DNA of 49,775 bases from an uncultured Lachnospiraceae bacterium (GCA_910587305.1 CAJUKV010000028.1:1-49775), one strand, 5' to 3'; shown: positions 7,953 through 16,850, numbered from the stretch's first letter. Translations and numbers: made by a program. Notes: generated by a model from the letters alone, not told the origin.

Positions 7953-8080
7953 TAAGCGCTTATCAATGAAATTTTGCGTAAAATGGCATAATTTGGGTCC
8001 CGTTTTATCCGAGCCAAGCGCTTAAGAGCGAAACCTTACGCAAAATGGTAAAATTGGGGTTCCGGTTTACCCGGGTCAGG
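7953..8080 (+). repeat. Family C intergenic repeat, two tandem copies
   Basis: Two units of about 64 bp (7953-8015, 8016-8080), each starting with AAGCGCTTA, then TTGCGTAAAATGG or TTACGCAAAATGG, and ending GTTCCGGTTTACCCGGGT or similar. Further copies at 10319-10384 and 11528-11595 begin GGCGCTTAAC. All four are in the same orientation, upstream of plus-strand genes in this block. Confidence 0.75.
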
Positions 8081-8105
8081 AAGAAGGACAGGAGGAAGTA
8101 AATGT

Positions 8106-9068
8106 ATGAGATATCAGGAACTTGGAAAAAGCGGCATCCGGATTTCGTCTATCGGTCTTGGATGCATGGGGCTGACACATGCGGAAGGCGTCCCGATTGA
8201 CCGAAAGGACGCGGTCAATCTGATACGCGAGGCTGTGGAGATGGGATATAGCCTGATTGACACGGCGCGCTGCTACAATGGCGTATATCCGGGCGGTGCG
8301 CTGGCGGTAAATGAAATCGTCGTGGGCAAGGCGCTTAAAGGCATCAGAGATAAAGTGACGCTTGCCACGAAGTTCGGAGTGGAGTTCACCACAGGCGGCC
8401 TTGGAATGGATTCAAGTCCTGCAACTATACGGGAATCCGTGGAAAGCTCTCTGCGCAAGTTGCAGACGGATTACATCGATCTCTATTACCAGCATCGCGT
8501 TGATCCTGTTACGCCGATAGAAGAAGTGGCCGGTTTGATGTCCGAGCTGATAAAAGAGGGCAAAATCCGCACATGGGGAATGTCGATGGTTGGCGAGGAC
8601 GAAATCAGGAGGGCCCATGCCGTCTGCCCTTTGAGTGCCGTCCAAAATATGTACAGTATGACGGCCGTAGAGGACGAGAGCCTGTTCCCTGTTCTTGAAG
8701 AACTTGGCATCACCTATGTATCAGCCTGTCCGCTCTCCAAAGGGCTGCTGTCGGGAGCCTATACAAAGGACTCGCGCTTTGACAAGGACGATTTCAGGAG
8801 CAGAATGACGCAGTTCACGGAAGAGGGACTTCGTTCCTACCAGCCGCTCATTGATGTGATTGATGAAATGGCGAAGGAAAAGAATGCTACGAATGCGCAG
8901 ATTGCGCTTGCCTGGATGATGTGCAAGGATATCCATGTAGTTCCGATACCCGGCTCAAGGAAACTGGAGCGGGTGAGAGAAAATGCAGGGGCGGGCGAAC
9001 TGCTTTTAAACGAAGAAGAATTAAAACGGCTGGATGATCAGATTGCAAGTCTTAAGATCCATTGGTAA
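8106..9068 (+). CDS. Aldo/keto reductase
   Basis: A 320-residue AKR with the complete catalytic tetrad: Asp52, Tyr57, Lys89 and His130. The TIM barrel continues to a C-terminal NADPH-binding segment containing VPIPGSRKLERVREN. Sequence style fits the AKR branch that includes YakC/aryl-alcohol dehydrogenase-like proteins. It should reduce aldehydes or ketones with NADPH in the cytosol. GGAGG lies upstream of the ATG at 8106; another ATG at 8102 is out of frame. It follows the SDR gene after two family C repeats and precedes a second AKR by 21 nt, so the two AKR genes are probably one transcript. Confidence 0.9.
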   Translation: MRYQELGKSGIRISSIGLGCMGLTHAEGVPIDRKDAVNLIREAVEMGYSLIDTARCYNGVYPGGALAVNEIVVGKALKGIRDKVTLATKFGVEFTTGGLGMDSSPATIRESVESSLRKLQTDYIDLYYQHRVDPVTPIEEVAGLMSELIKEGKIRTWGMSMVGEDEIRRAHAVCPLSAVQNMYSMTAVEDESLFPVLEELGITYVSACPLSKGLLSGAYTKDSRFDKDDFRSRMTQFTEEGLRSYQPLIDVIDEMAKEKNATNAQIALAWMMCKDIHVVPIPGSRKLERVRENAGAGELLLNEEELKRLDDQIASLKIHW

Positions 9069-9089
9069 TGAACGAAAGGAGGCTTTTTC

Positions 9090-10202
9090 ATGAAAAAATT
9101 AGGATTTGGGCTTATGCGACTGCCGCAGCTTAATCAGGACGATTACAGCAGTGTGGATATTGAGAAGGTCAGGAAAATGGCGGATATGTTTATGGAAAAT
9201 GGCTTTACCTATTTTGACACGGCCTTTCCCTATCACGGAGGCAACAGTGAGGTTGCTTTCCGGGAGGCGGTCGTAAAACGTTACCCACGGTCTTCTTACA
9301 CCATTACCGACAAATTGTCTTTATTTATGATTAAGAAGGAAGAAGAGATTCCCGAATTTTTTGAGGAACAGCTGGAACGCCTGGGAGTGGAATACATAGA
9401 TTACTACTGGCTCCATGGGCTTGGCGAGCCTAGTTACCGTCAGGCGCAGGCTATGCACGCTTTTGCGTTTTTAGAGCAGAAAAAGGCGGAGGGAAAGTTG
9501 AAGCACATCGGTCTTTCCTTCCACGATAAGGCGGCGCTTCTTGATGAAATACTGACAGAGCATCCTGAAATGGAGTATGTGCAGATACAGCTCAATTATC
9601 TGGATTGGGAAGATGAAACGGTGGAAGCTAAAAAGTGTTATGAAGTGGCGACAAAGCACCATAAACCGGTGATCGTTATGGAGCCTGTCAAGGGCGGAAG
9701 CCTTGTCAATATTCCGGATGCCGCAAAGCAACTGTATCAGAATTTCAGCCCCGACCGCTCCACGGCATCGTGGGCGATCCGGTTTGCCGCATCGCATGAC
9801 AATGTTATGATGGTTTTGTCCGGTATGAGCAACGAAGAACAGATGGCGGATAATATCAGTTACATGAAAAATTTTGAGCCGCTAAGTGCGGAGGAGCAAG
9901 AGCTTGTCGGGAAGGCGGCCGGGATCATCAAGGATTCAATTGCCATTCCCTGTACGGCGTGCCGTTACTGTGTGGATGAGTGCCCTGAAAAAATTGCGAT
10001 ACCGGATTACTTTTCCATTTACAATAACCTGAAACGTTTTGGGGAATCACAGGCTATGGTGGCGGGAACTTATTATGGGAATCTGGCACAAAGCCATGGG
10101 AAAGCCTCCGACTGCATAAAATGCGGCAAGTGCGAGGGAAGATGCCCACAGCATCTTCCAATACGCAAGTATTTGTCGGACGTGGCGGAAGCATTGGGGT
10201 AA
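9090..10202 (+). CDS. Aldo/keto reductase with C-terminal 2x[4Fe-4S] ferredoxin domain
   Basis: A 370-residue protein with an AKR barrel (residues 1-275, tetrad Asp43, Tyr48, Lys75, His109) fused to a ferredoxin-like tail. The tail holds two CxxCxxCxxxC clusters, at Cys288/291/294/298 and Cys342/345/348/352. Each is followed by Pro (CP), as in [4Fe-4S] proteins. This architecture is common in anaerobes and implies electron exchange between NAD(P)H chemistry and an iron-sulfur carrier. AAAGGAGG precedes the ATG. It ends the reductase block; a GC-rich hairpin follows 60 nt later. Confidence 0.9.
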   Translation: MKKLGFGLMRLPQLNQDDYSSVDIEKVRKMADMFMENGFTYFDTAFPYHGGNSEVAFREAVVKRYPRSSYTITDKLSLFMIKKEEEIPEFFEEQLERLGVEYIDYYWLHGLGEPSYRQAQAMHAFAFLEQKKAEGKLKHIGLSFHDKAALLDEILTEHPEMEYVQIQLNYLDWEDETVEAKKCYEVATKHHKPVIVMEPVKGGSLVNIPDAAKQLYQNFSPDRSTASWAIRFAASHDNVMMVLSGMSNEEQMADNISYMKNFEPLSAEEQELVGKAAGIIKDSIAIPCTACRYCVDECPEKIAIPDYFSIYNNLKRFGESQAMVAGTYYGNLAQSHGKASDCIKCGKCEGRCPQHLPIRKYLSDVAEALG

Positions 10203-10262
10203 TAACGGTTCACACTTCCAAACATATCGCCTTGCGGCTCAAACAATACATGAACAAACAAC

Positions 10263-10287
10263 GGCCAGCACGCTGCGCGAGCTGGCC
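10263..10287 (+). terminator. Possible weak terminator after the AKR pair
   Basis: GGCCAGC/GCTGGCC stem with an 11-nt loop, followed by only a short T-rich stretch (TTATGT). The 384-bp gap to ptb (10203-10586) otherwise holds repeat C3, a promoter candidate and a GAGATAT/ATATCTC palindrome at 10479-10495; no gene was seen in it. Confidence 0.4.
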
Positions 10288-10318
10288 TTATGTCAATCAC
10301 ATTTCGGCTTCATAGTTA

Positions 10319-10384
10319 CCTTAGGCGCTTAACAGCGAATCTTGCGCAAAAGGCAAAATTCCGGTTCCGTTTTCCGGGTTATGG
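10319..10384 (+). repeat. Family C intergenic repeat, copy 3
   Basis: A single unit: GGCGCTTAACAGCGAA, CTTGCGCAAAAGG, then GTTCCG and TCCGGGTTATGG. It lies between the AKR gene and the ptb promoter. Confidence 0.7.
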
Positions 10385-10407
10385 TAAACAAAACAAAGTC
10401 CTCAATA

Positions 10408-10436
10408 TTGCTTTTTCCTCAAAAGAGTGTTACTAT
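10408..10436 (+). promoter_or_regulatory. Candidate ptb-buk promoter
   Basis: TTGCTT at 10408-10413, a 17-nt spacer and TACTAT at 10431-10436, leaving a leader of about 145 nt before ptb. The leader contains the GAGATAT/ATATCTC palindrome. Confidence 0.5.
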
Positions 10437-10586
10437 TTTAACGAAGTTATAAAATCGCGGCTGCCGCCAAACATTTATGAGATATTTTATATCTCTATGA
10501 GGTGTTTTACATTTCTATGGGCTCACCCATTTGGCCCGCTGCCCGCGACAATCAAAAGTTTAAGCAAATATAAGAGGTGAAAACAA

Positions 10587-11504
10587 ATGAGCAAAACATT
10601 CGCTGATCTGATTGCCAAAGTTAATGAATGCGGCACCAAAAAAGTGGCTGTTGCCGTAGCCCAGGACTCTGCCGTCCTTGAAGCTGTCAAAGCTGCCAGG
10701 GAAAGAAAAATTGCAGACGCCATCTTAGTCGGCAACGAAAAAGAAATCAAAGAAATTGCATCCTCCTTAAACATGGATTTAAGCGATTTCGAAATCATCC
10801 ATGTGGAAGACAAAACCGAAGCGGCGCTCACCGCGGTCAAGCTGGTTCATGACGGAAAAGCCGACATGTACATGAAGGGGCTTATCGACACCAAAGGCTT
10901 CTTAAAGAGCGTTCTCGACAAAGAAGTGGGACTTCGCACCGGCAAGCCTTTATCCCATGTATGCGTATTTGACATCGAAGGCATTGACCATCTGCTTTTC
11001 TTAACGGACGTAGCGTTCATCCCTTATCCCACATTGGAAGATAAGGTAAACATCATCCACAATACCCTCGAAATCACCAGTGCCTGCGGCATTGAAAATC
11101 CCAAGGTTGCCCCTCTTGCGGCAGTGGAAGTTATCAATCCCAAAATGCCTGCTACCGTGGAAGCAGGGGAGCTTACGCAGATGAACAGGGACGGTAAGAT
11201 TCCCGGATGCATCGTTGATGGGCCTTTATCCTTAGACCTTGCCATTGACCCGGAAGCTGCCAAGCACAAAGGCGCTACGGACAGAGCCATCCAGGGCGAC
11301 GCCGACATCCTGCTTTTCCCCGACATTCATGCCGGAAATCTGGTTTACAAATGTCTCGTACATACCGCCAAAGTCATCAACGGAAATATCCTTACGGGAA
11401 CCAAAGCGCCCGTTATCTTAACTTCCCGTTCGGACGACTTTGAAACCAAGGTAAATTCCATTGCTTTGGGCGCCGTAGTTGCCGAGGCAATGTCCAAAAA
11501 CTAA
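10587..11504 (+). CDS. ptb: Phosphate butyryltransferase
   Basis: A 305-residue member of the phosphate acetyl/butyryltransferase family. It transfers the acyl group of butyryl-CoA to phosphate, giving butyryl phosphate for the kinase encoded next. Conserved stretches include DMYMKGLIDTKGFLKSVLD, ATVEAGELTQMN, VDGPLSLDLAI and GDADILLFPDIHAGN. The shorter length (about 300) and the adjacent butyrate kinase favour Ptb over phosphate acetyltransferase, although substrate range in this family is broad. AGAGGTGA precedes the ATG. The bcd/etf and other butyryl-CoA genes are not in this window. Confidence 0.93.
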   Translation: MSKTFADLIAKVNECGTKKVAVAVAQDSAVLEAVKAARERKIADAILVGNEKEIKEIASSLNMDLSDFEIIHVEDKTEAALTAVKLVHDGKADMYMKGLIDTKGFLKSVLDKEVGLRTGKPLSHVCVFDIEGIDHLLFLTDVAFIPYPTLEDKVNIIHNTLEITSACGIENPKVAPLAAVEVINPKMPATVEAGELTQMNRDGKIPGCIVDGPLSLDLAIDPEAAKHKGATDRAIQGDADILLFPDIHAGNLVYKCLVHTAKVINGNILTGTKAPVILTSRSDDFETKVNSIALGAVVAEAMSKN

Positions 11505-11527
11505 CCCGACTGTTCGGCCGGCTGCAA

Positions 11528-11595
11528 TTAGGCGCTTAACAACGAAATCTTGCGCAAAACGGCAAAATTTTGGTTCCGGTTTATCCGGGTTAGGT
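11528..11595 (+). repeat. Family C intergenic repeat, copy 4, between ptb and buk
   Basis: A unit beginning TTAGGCGCTTAACAACG and ending TTATCCGGGTTAGG, placed inside what should be a two-gene operon. It contains a TTGCGCAA palindrome and CCGG pairs that could fold in the transcript. Confidence 0.7.
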
Positions 11596-11650
11596 AATGC
11601 AGCAAAAGTCATTTGACCCGATTATGTGATACAAATCAGGAGGAAAATAA

Positions 11651-12718
11651 ATGTCCATAAAAAGTTTAATAATCAATCCCGGTTCCACCTCCACCAAGAT
11701 TGGTGTGTTTGAGGACGAAACCCTTTTATTTGAAGAAACCCTTCGCCACTCTACGGAAGAAATCGCGCAGTATGCCTCTATCGTAGACCAGAAGGATTTC
11801 CGCAAGCAGATCATCCTTGACCTTTTGAAAGAAAAAGATTTTGATATTCATTCCCTGCAGGTAGTCGTTGGCCGCGGCGGTATGTTAAAGCCCATTCCCG
11901 GCGGCACATACCCTGTAAACGACGAGCTTTTGGCCGACTTGAAGGTTGGCGTACAGGGACAGCATGCCTCCAACTTAGGCGGCATCCTTGCCAGAGAAAT
12001 TGCCGATTCCATCGGCGTTCCCTCTTATATTGTCGACCCCGTGGTGGTGGATGAGCTGATGCCCATCTCCAGATACTCGGGCGTTCCCGAGCTGCCCCGC
12101 ACCAGCGTATTCCATGCGCTGAACCAGAAAGCCGTTGCAAAGCGCTACGCAAAGGAACAGGGCGTTCCTTATGAAAGCCTGAACCTGATTGTCGTGCATA
12201 TGGGCGGCGGCGTTTCCGTGGGAGCTCATGAAAAGGGACGCGTAGTGGATGTTTTCAACGCTTTGGACGGGGACGGCGCTTTCTCCCCTGAAAGAGCCGG
12301 CGGCGCTCCTTCAGGCGCGCTTATCAAAATGTGTTTCTCCGGCCAATATACGGAAAAAGAGGTTTACAAAAAATTCGTAGGCGCAGGCGGTTTCAACGCT
12401 TACTGCGGCACAAACGATATGCGTGATGTTGAAAAGATGGTTCAAAACGGCGATGAAAAAGCAGCGGAAGTTCGGGAAGCTTTCATCCTGCAAGTTGCCA
12501 AGGACATCGGCTCCATGGCGTGTGTGCTGAAAGGAAAAATTGACCAAATTGTCATCACCGGCGGAATCGCTTACGATAAGGTAGTGGTTGCGGGCCTTAA
12601 GGAACGCGCGGGCTTTCTTGCTCCCGTCACCGTATATCCTGGCGAAGACGAGCTTCTCGCTTTGGCGCAGGGCGCTCTTCGCGTCATGAACGGCGAAGAA
12701 AAGGCTATGGTATATTAA
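11651..12718 (+). CDS. buk: Butyrate kinase
   Basis: A 355-residue ASKHA-fold acyl kinase. It converts butyryl phosphate and ADP to butyrate and ATP, the energy-yielding last step of fermentative butyrate formation. It has the N-terminal NPGSTSTKIGVF phosphate-binding motif, VVGRGGMLKPIPGGT, the VVHMGGGVSVG adenosine motif and the ITGGIAYD segment. Length is normal for Buk. AGGAGG lies nine bases before the ATG. It is downstream of ptb, separated by about 145 nt carrying a family C repeat, and is followed by a strong terminator. Confidence 0.95.
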   Translation: MSIKSLIINPGSTSTKIGVFEDETLLFEETLRHSTEEIAQYASIVDQKDFRKQIILDLLKEKDFDIHSLQVVVGRGGMLKPIPGGTYPVNDELLADLKVGVQGQHASNLGGILAREIADSIGVPSYIVDPVVVDELMPISRYSGVPELPRTSVFHALNQKAVAKRYAKEQGVPYESLNLIVVHMGGGVSVGAHEKGRVVDVFNALDGDGAFSPERAGGAPSGALIKMCFSGQYTEKEVYKKFVGAGGFNAYCGTNDMRDVEKMVQNGDEKAAEVREAFILQVAKDIGSMACVLKGKIDQIVITGGIAYDKVVVAGLKERAGFLAPVTVYPGEDELLALAQGALRVMNGEEKAMVY

Positions 12719-12741
12719 CAAAGTCCAAAAATGATACTACG

Positions 12742-12783
12742 AAAGGCAGCTGCAAAATTAAGGTTTTGCAACTGCCTTTTTTA
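12742..12783 (+). terminator. Intrinsic terminator of ptb-buk
   Basis: Stem GGCAG.TGCAAAA/TTTTGCA.CTGCC with a TTTTTT tract. Repeat family D begins immediately after the tract. Confidence 0.9.
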
Positions 12784-12958
12784 TGCACGAGCCCGTGCAG
12801 AGGAAATATGCCACTAAAGTGGCGCACGGGCCGCGCGGCGAGTAGGGGGAGAAGCTTCCCTATTCGATTGCACAGGCCCGTGCAGAGGAAATGTGCCACT
12901 AAAGTGGCGCACGGGCCGCGCGGCGATCAGAGAGAAAGCCTCTCCTGCCCGATTACGC
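12784..12958 (+). repeat. Family D post-terminator repeat, two tandem units
   Basis: Two units of about 87 bp, each with TGCAC-x-GGCCCGTGCA, an apical stem GCCAC/GTGGC, an outer pairing GCCCGTGC/GCACGGGC, and a terminal hairpin formed by GAGTAGGG/CCCTATTC or similar. Homologues with compensatory stem changes lie at 17345-17456, 32310-32424 and 47302-47625. Short frames across it are open (the MPLKW.TG type) but are repeat-borne. Confidence 0.8.
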
Positions 12959-12960
12959 TA

Positions 12961-15900
12961 TCATTTCTCCCCCTTATCGTCCTCCAGCCAATAATACATA
13001 CTTGCCATTAACCGGGGAACATCAAGAGGCTTTGTCAGATGTTCATTCATCCCTGCGGCTCTGCTTGCCACAATGTCCTCCGCAAAAGCGTTTGCCGAAA
13101 GTGCAAGAATTGGAACCGATACGGCGTCAGCCCTGGGAAGCTTACGGATTGCCCGGGCCGCCTCATACCCGTTCATAACGGGCATCTGTATATCCATGAA
13201 GATCAAATCATAATACCCCTCCGGCATTTCCGCGAAACGGTCAAGTCCCTCCTGCCCGTTTTCCGCACATTCAACCATTGCCCCTGTCTCGCCTATAATC
13301 TCCATAGCAATCTCGCGGTTTAATTCATTATCCTCCACCACAAGAATTCTCTTTCCGTTAAAAGGATCCCTTGAAAGGAAATCCTCATTTAAAACTGATG
13401 TCTCCCCCAAAGCAGCTCCCTTATCTAAATGGGAAGTTTTATTTATTCTTTTACACTGGTTTTGCTGCTTTAGTAAAAGAATGACCGTAAACTCAGTTCC
13501 ACAGCCGCGCTTACTCTCCACCATAATATGTCCGCCCATCAGACTGACAATATTCTGGGCAATCGTCATCCCAAGACCGGTGCCTTCGATTTTACTTACA
13601 CGTGAATCCTGGGCGCGGCTAAAGGGCTCAAAAATATGGGGTACAAAATCCTCGTCCATACCAATTCCATTGTCTTTAATCACAAACTCATAAGAACCGC
13701 AGCCATATTCACGGGATTCCTGCTCTCTTACGGACAGCTCCAAAAGCCCTCCCACCGGGGTATATTTCACGGAATTTTCCAAAATATGTATAAATACCTG
13801 CTCAATCCGTTTCTGATCCCCAATCACATATTCATGCTCTACTTTCATCGGGTGGATCTCCAGCCGCAGACCTTTTGCCTTTACCCCCGGCAATATCACA
13901 TTTTTCACATTTTCTATCATATCGGAAAGGCCAAAGGAATTCGTTTCCAGTTCTACATTCCCCGACTCAATCTGACTCATGTCAAGCATCTTATTCACCA
14001 GGGAAATTAAAAGCTCGCTGGAATCATTGATCTTGTCCATACACTCCTGCAGCCTGGTGGAATCGTTCATATGATTGCCTGCAATTTTTATCATACCCAC
14101 GATCCCATTCATAGGTGTGCGCAGATCATGACTCATACGGGAAAGAAATTCGCTCTTAGATGCGTTAGCGCGGTCAGCCGCCTCGCAGGCTGCCTGCAGC
14201 GCCTGCTGTCCCCGCAGCTCCTTAACCTTGCTTTTCGTAATATCCTGCGCCGCATAGACAAACCGCTTTGCCTCGCCGTTTTTATCCGTTTCCGCCAGTA
14301 CGGAAGTGGCCCTTATCCACTCATAGTTATCCAAATTCCCGGAATTATCCAAAAGCTTACGATAAGAAAAAGTCACATAGGGCTGTTCCGGCTTTAAGCT
14401 TTTGCGCATGTTATCAATGCTGAATACATGCAGATATTCTTCTCTGTCATCAGGATGAATAAACTTTTCCGCATAAGTGCGCAGTCCCGCCTCATAGCTA
14501 AGGCTGTCTCCCAAAACCCTTTCAACTTCTTTCAGCTGCAGCACCGGGCTAAATGTATTTTCTTCTAAGTCCCCATAGTAAGTGGCAAAAAACATACTGC
14601 TCAGGCTGCGGATAATATTGGCCCTTACCTGGGCTGCTTCAAACTGGATCTCCTCTCTTCTCTTCTCGCTGGTAATATCCCGTCCCAATATATTAACCTG
14701 CACTTCTTCTCCCCGACGGATATAAATCACACACTGCTCCAGCCACTGTATGGAGGCCCCCATCATCCTGTACTGACAGATTTCCTCCTTGAAATTTTCA
14801 GTACTTTCAGCCTGTCTGAACAGATGTTCCGGCGCAAGTATCTCCTCAAATTTCTTTCTATCCTCCGGATATACTACTCCCGACAAGGCCCTTTGAAAAT
14901 AGTGGGCGTAGTCGCCTACATAAACCTTTTTCAGCTCTTCATCCTCGCTAAGCCATGTTCTCTCACACTGACCGCTTTTCAAATGAATGGTGGTTATCAC
15001 CTTAAACTTGGATTTCAGTATAGCCGCCATCTGCAGCTCCTGTCTGCTGAATTTAATTTCCTGCCGCATGCGCTCGTCCACATCCTGCAGGGCAATCACC
15101 GCATATTTCTTAAAACGCTGCACCTTGTCAAAATATGCGGTAACGGATACATAGCGATATTCCCCCTCCTTTTCCCATTGACAGAGCATCTCCAGCTTTT
15201 GGGCTTCCGCATCACTATATTTTCGCAAATTTTCCAGTGAAAATTTGTACATAAATGTTTTCCGGTAAGAATAATGTATGTTGGCGGCCAAATGGGGAAG
15301 CATAGTTTCTTCCCATAACAATGTCTTCAAGGCCCATTCGTCCGGCATCCTTCCGTTCTCCCGAAGAGGATTCACCTCGCCGGAATTTAAATCAATCGCA
15401 TATATACCAAAATGAAGCGTTCCTAAAGAGCGGATTACCTCCTGCATGCGGACGTTGATTTCCTCGCGCTCCAGACTTTCCTCAAGCACGTCCTGCACGT
15501 CTTTTATAAAAATGATAATAACCTGATTTTCTTCGCAGTATCCGGTATCCTGGACCACCTCTATCATATTCCATCTAAGTCCCTCAGGTGTATGGAAACG
15601 ATAGCTGCAGGTTAGAGTCCCGCGTCCGGCCTTCATTTCTTTTCGAATTTTTTCCGGATGGATAAAATTTGAAAAACGCTCCATATCTTCCTGATAAACG
15701 CCGCCATTTTGAATAAACCGGTTCGTCCATTCCGAAAAAATCCCTCTCCGGTTCTTTGGCATATGCTTTTCAGGGCCCATTTCCACCATATCATAAGTGT
15801 CTTTGCCAAGGTTCACATGCATAATTTTATGGTAAACGCCGCTGACAGTTTCCTTACGGGGGGATACGGTGATAATAAAAGCCGGAATCTCATCTGCCCA

Positions 15901-16173
15901 CAAGATTCTTGCGGCCGCAATATCCACCACGTCGCCAAAAAGGCTCCCGCTGCTCACCGACCGGCTCTCCTCATTATCTCCGATGGTTAAAAGCGGGCAA
16001 TTGGCACAGCACTCCTTCCACAGATCATGGCAGCAGGCGCCTATACGTATATTGGGCGTAACCTCACTAACTTTTTTGTTATAATAAAGAATCCCATGAT
16101 CCTCTTCCCGGATTACATACACTGCCGATGTCGTTATGGCATCCAAAATCTTTTTATAATCTCTGATATCCAT
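12961..16173 (-). CDS. Multi-PAS hybrid sensor histidine kinase/response regulator
   Basis: A 1070-residue soluble hybrid kinase with no clear transmembrane segment. The N-terminal PAS-like domain carries a cysteine cluster (Cys47, 48, 55, 56, 59; motif ECCANCP), and further PAS repeats follow to about residue 660. The HisKA domain has MSHDLRTPMNG with phosphoacceptor His682. The HATPase domain shows the N box HILENSVKYTP, DNGIGMDEDF and GTGLGMTIAQN. A receiver domain ends the protein with Asp994 in FMDIQMPVMNG. The cysteines might sense redox or bind a metal or cluster. No partner output protein is adjacent. GGAG lies 12 nt before the ATG. Confidence 0.92.
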   Translation of the reverse strand: MDIRDYKKILDAITTSAVYVIREEDHGILYYNKKVSEVTPNIRIGACCHDLWKECCANCPLLTIGDNEESRSVSSGSLFGDVVDIAAARILWADEIPAFIITVSPRKETVSGVYHKIMHVNLGKDTYDMVEMGPEKHMPKNRRGIFSEWTNRFIQNGGVYQEDMERFSNFIHPEKIRKEMKAGRGTLTCSYRFHTPEGLRWNMIEVVQDTGYCEENQVIIIFIKDVQDVLEESLEREEINVRMQEVIRSLGTLHFGIYAIDLNSGEVNPLRENGRMPDEWALKTLLWEETMLPHLAANIHYSYRKTFMYKFSLENLRKYSDAEAQKLEMLCQWEKEGEYRYVSVTAYFDKVQRFKKYAVIALQDVDERMRQEIKFSRQELQMAAILKSKFKVITTIHLKSGQCERTWLSEDEELKKVYVGDYAHYFQRALSGVVYPEDRKKFEEILAPEHLFRQAESTENFKEEICQYRMMGASIQWLEQCVIYIRRGEEVQVNILGRDITSEKRREEIQFEAAQVRANIIRSLSSMFFATYYGDLEENTFSPVLQLKEVERVLGDSLSYEAGLRTYAEKFIHPDDREEYLHVFSIDNMRKSLKPEQPYVTFSYRKLLDNSGNLDNYEWIRATSVLAETDKNGEAKRFVYAAQDITKSKVKELRGQQALQAACEAADRANASKSEFLSRMSHDLRTPMNGIVGMIKIAGNHMNDSTRLQECMDKINDSSELLISLVNKMLDMSQIESGNVELETNSFGLSDMIENVKNVILPGVKAKGLRLEIHPMKVEHEYVIGDQKRIEQVFIHILENSVKYTPVGGLLELSVREQESREYGCGSYEFVIKDNGIGMDEDFVPHIFEPFSRAQDSRVSKIEGTGLGMTIAQNIVSLMGGHIMVESKRGCGTEFTVILLLKQQNQCKRINKTSHLDKGAALGETSVLNEDFLSRDPFNGKRILVVEDNELNREIAMEIIGETGAMVECAENGQEGLDRFAEMPEGYYDLIFMDIQMPVMNGYEAARAIRKLPRADAVSVPILALSANAFAEDIVASRAAGMNEHLTKPLDVPRLMASMYYWLEDDKGEK

Positions 16174-16218
16174 AATTTACTTTTGCTCCATACGTACCAT
16201 TTTATTTTATGCCATTTG

Positions 16219-16248
16219 GTATAACACTCTTTCTGTTTATTGTATCAA
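16219..16248 (-). promoter_or_regulatory. Promoter candidate for the multi-PAS kinase
   Basis: On the minus strand TTGATA (16248-16243), an 18-nt spacer and TTATAC (16224-16219), about 45 nt before the ATG at 16173. Confidence 0.45.
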
Positions 16249-16252
16249 AAAA

Positions 16253-16282
16253 ATGTGTGGCGTGCCACACATCTTTTTTTTT
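16253..16282. terminator. Bidirectional terminator downstream of hpf
   Basis: A 9-bp perfect stem ATGTGTGGC/GCCACACAT with a 2-nt loop is flanked by a T run on both strands. On the minus strand it lies about 50 nt beyond the hpf stop. Confidence 0.75.
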
Positions 16283-16322
16283 ATTTTTATAACTATTTTT
16301 ACGTTTTTATTACAAAATCCAC

Positions 16323-16850
16323 TTAATATTCCGGTTCAATCAATCCGTAAGTATTTCCCTTGCGTTTATAAACTACATTCACCTGATCGGTCTCCGCATT
16401 ACAGAACACATAAAAATTATGTCCTAAAAGCTCCATTTGCACACATGCATCCTCCGGATACATGGGCTTGATATCAAATCTTTTCGTGCGGATGATCTTA
16501 ACCTCCTCCTCATCCATGTATTCCTTATCCATAAATTCTTTTTTGAAATAATCGGAAGGCTGCTTCTTATCAATAAGCTTATTTTTGTATTTCTTAAGCT
16601 GTCTTTCTATAATCTCCTCCACCAGATCGATAGAAACATACATATCATTGCTCACCTGCTCGGAGCGGATGATACTGCCCTTAACAGGAATGGTAACCTC
16701 AATCTTCTGCCTTTCTTTCTCAACGCTGAGCGTTACATGAACTTCTGTCTCAGATGTGAAATACTTCTCAAGCTTTCCAATTTTCTCTTCCACCGCACTA
16801 CGCAGCCCCGGCGTAACATCAATATTCTTACCTACAATTACAAACTTCAT
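16323..16850 (-). CDS. hpf: Long-form ribosome hibernation-promoting factor
   Basis: A 175-residue long HPF. The N-terminal domain (1-100) starts MKFVIVGKNIDVTPGLR and blocks the decoding site of the 30S subunit. After a charged linker, the C-terminal domain (about 118-175, RTKRFDIKPMYPEDACVQME to the end) mediates 70S dimerisation into 100S particles in slow-growing cells. The ATG at 16850 follows GGAGGATTAGT. An in-frame GTG 16 codons upstream lies within repeat family B and adds a repeat-encoded peptide, so I excluded it. It has its own promoter and terminator. The secA gene often found near hpf is not adjacent. Confidence 0.95.
   Translation of the reverse strand: MKFVIVGKNIDVTPGLRSAVEEKIGKLEKYFTSETEVHVTLSVEKERQKIEVTIPVKGSIIRSEQVSNDMYVSIDLVEEIIERQLKKYKNKLIDKKQPSDYFKKEFMDKEYMDEEEVKIIRTKRFDIKPMYPEDACVQMELLGHNFYVFCNAETDQVNVVYKRKGNTYGLIEPEY

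Noticed and set aside
12766..13011. Open frame across family D repeats (MPLKW-type peptide), also seen at 32299-32481 and 47364-47606
   Set aside because: The frame is open because the repeat happens to lack stops; the same peptide recurs in every copy and none has an independent gene context.
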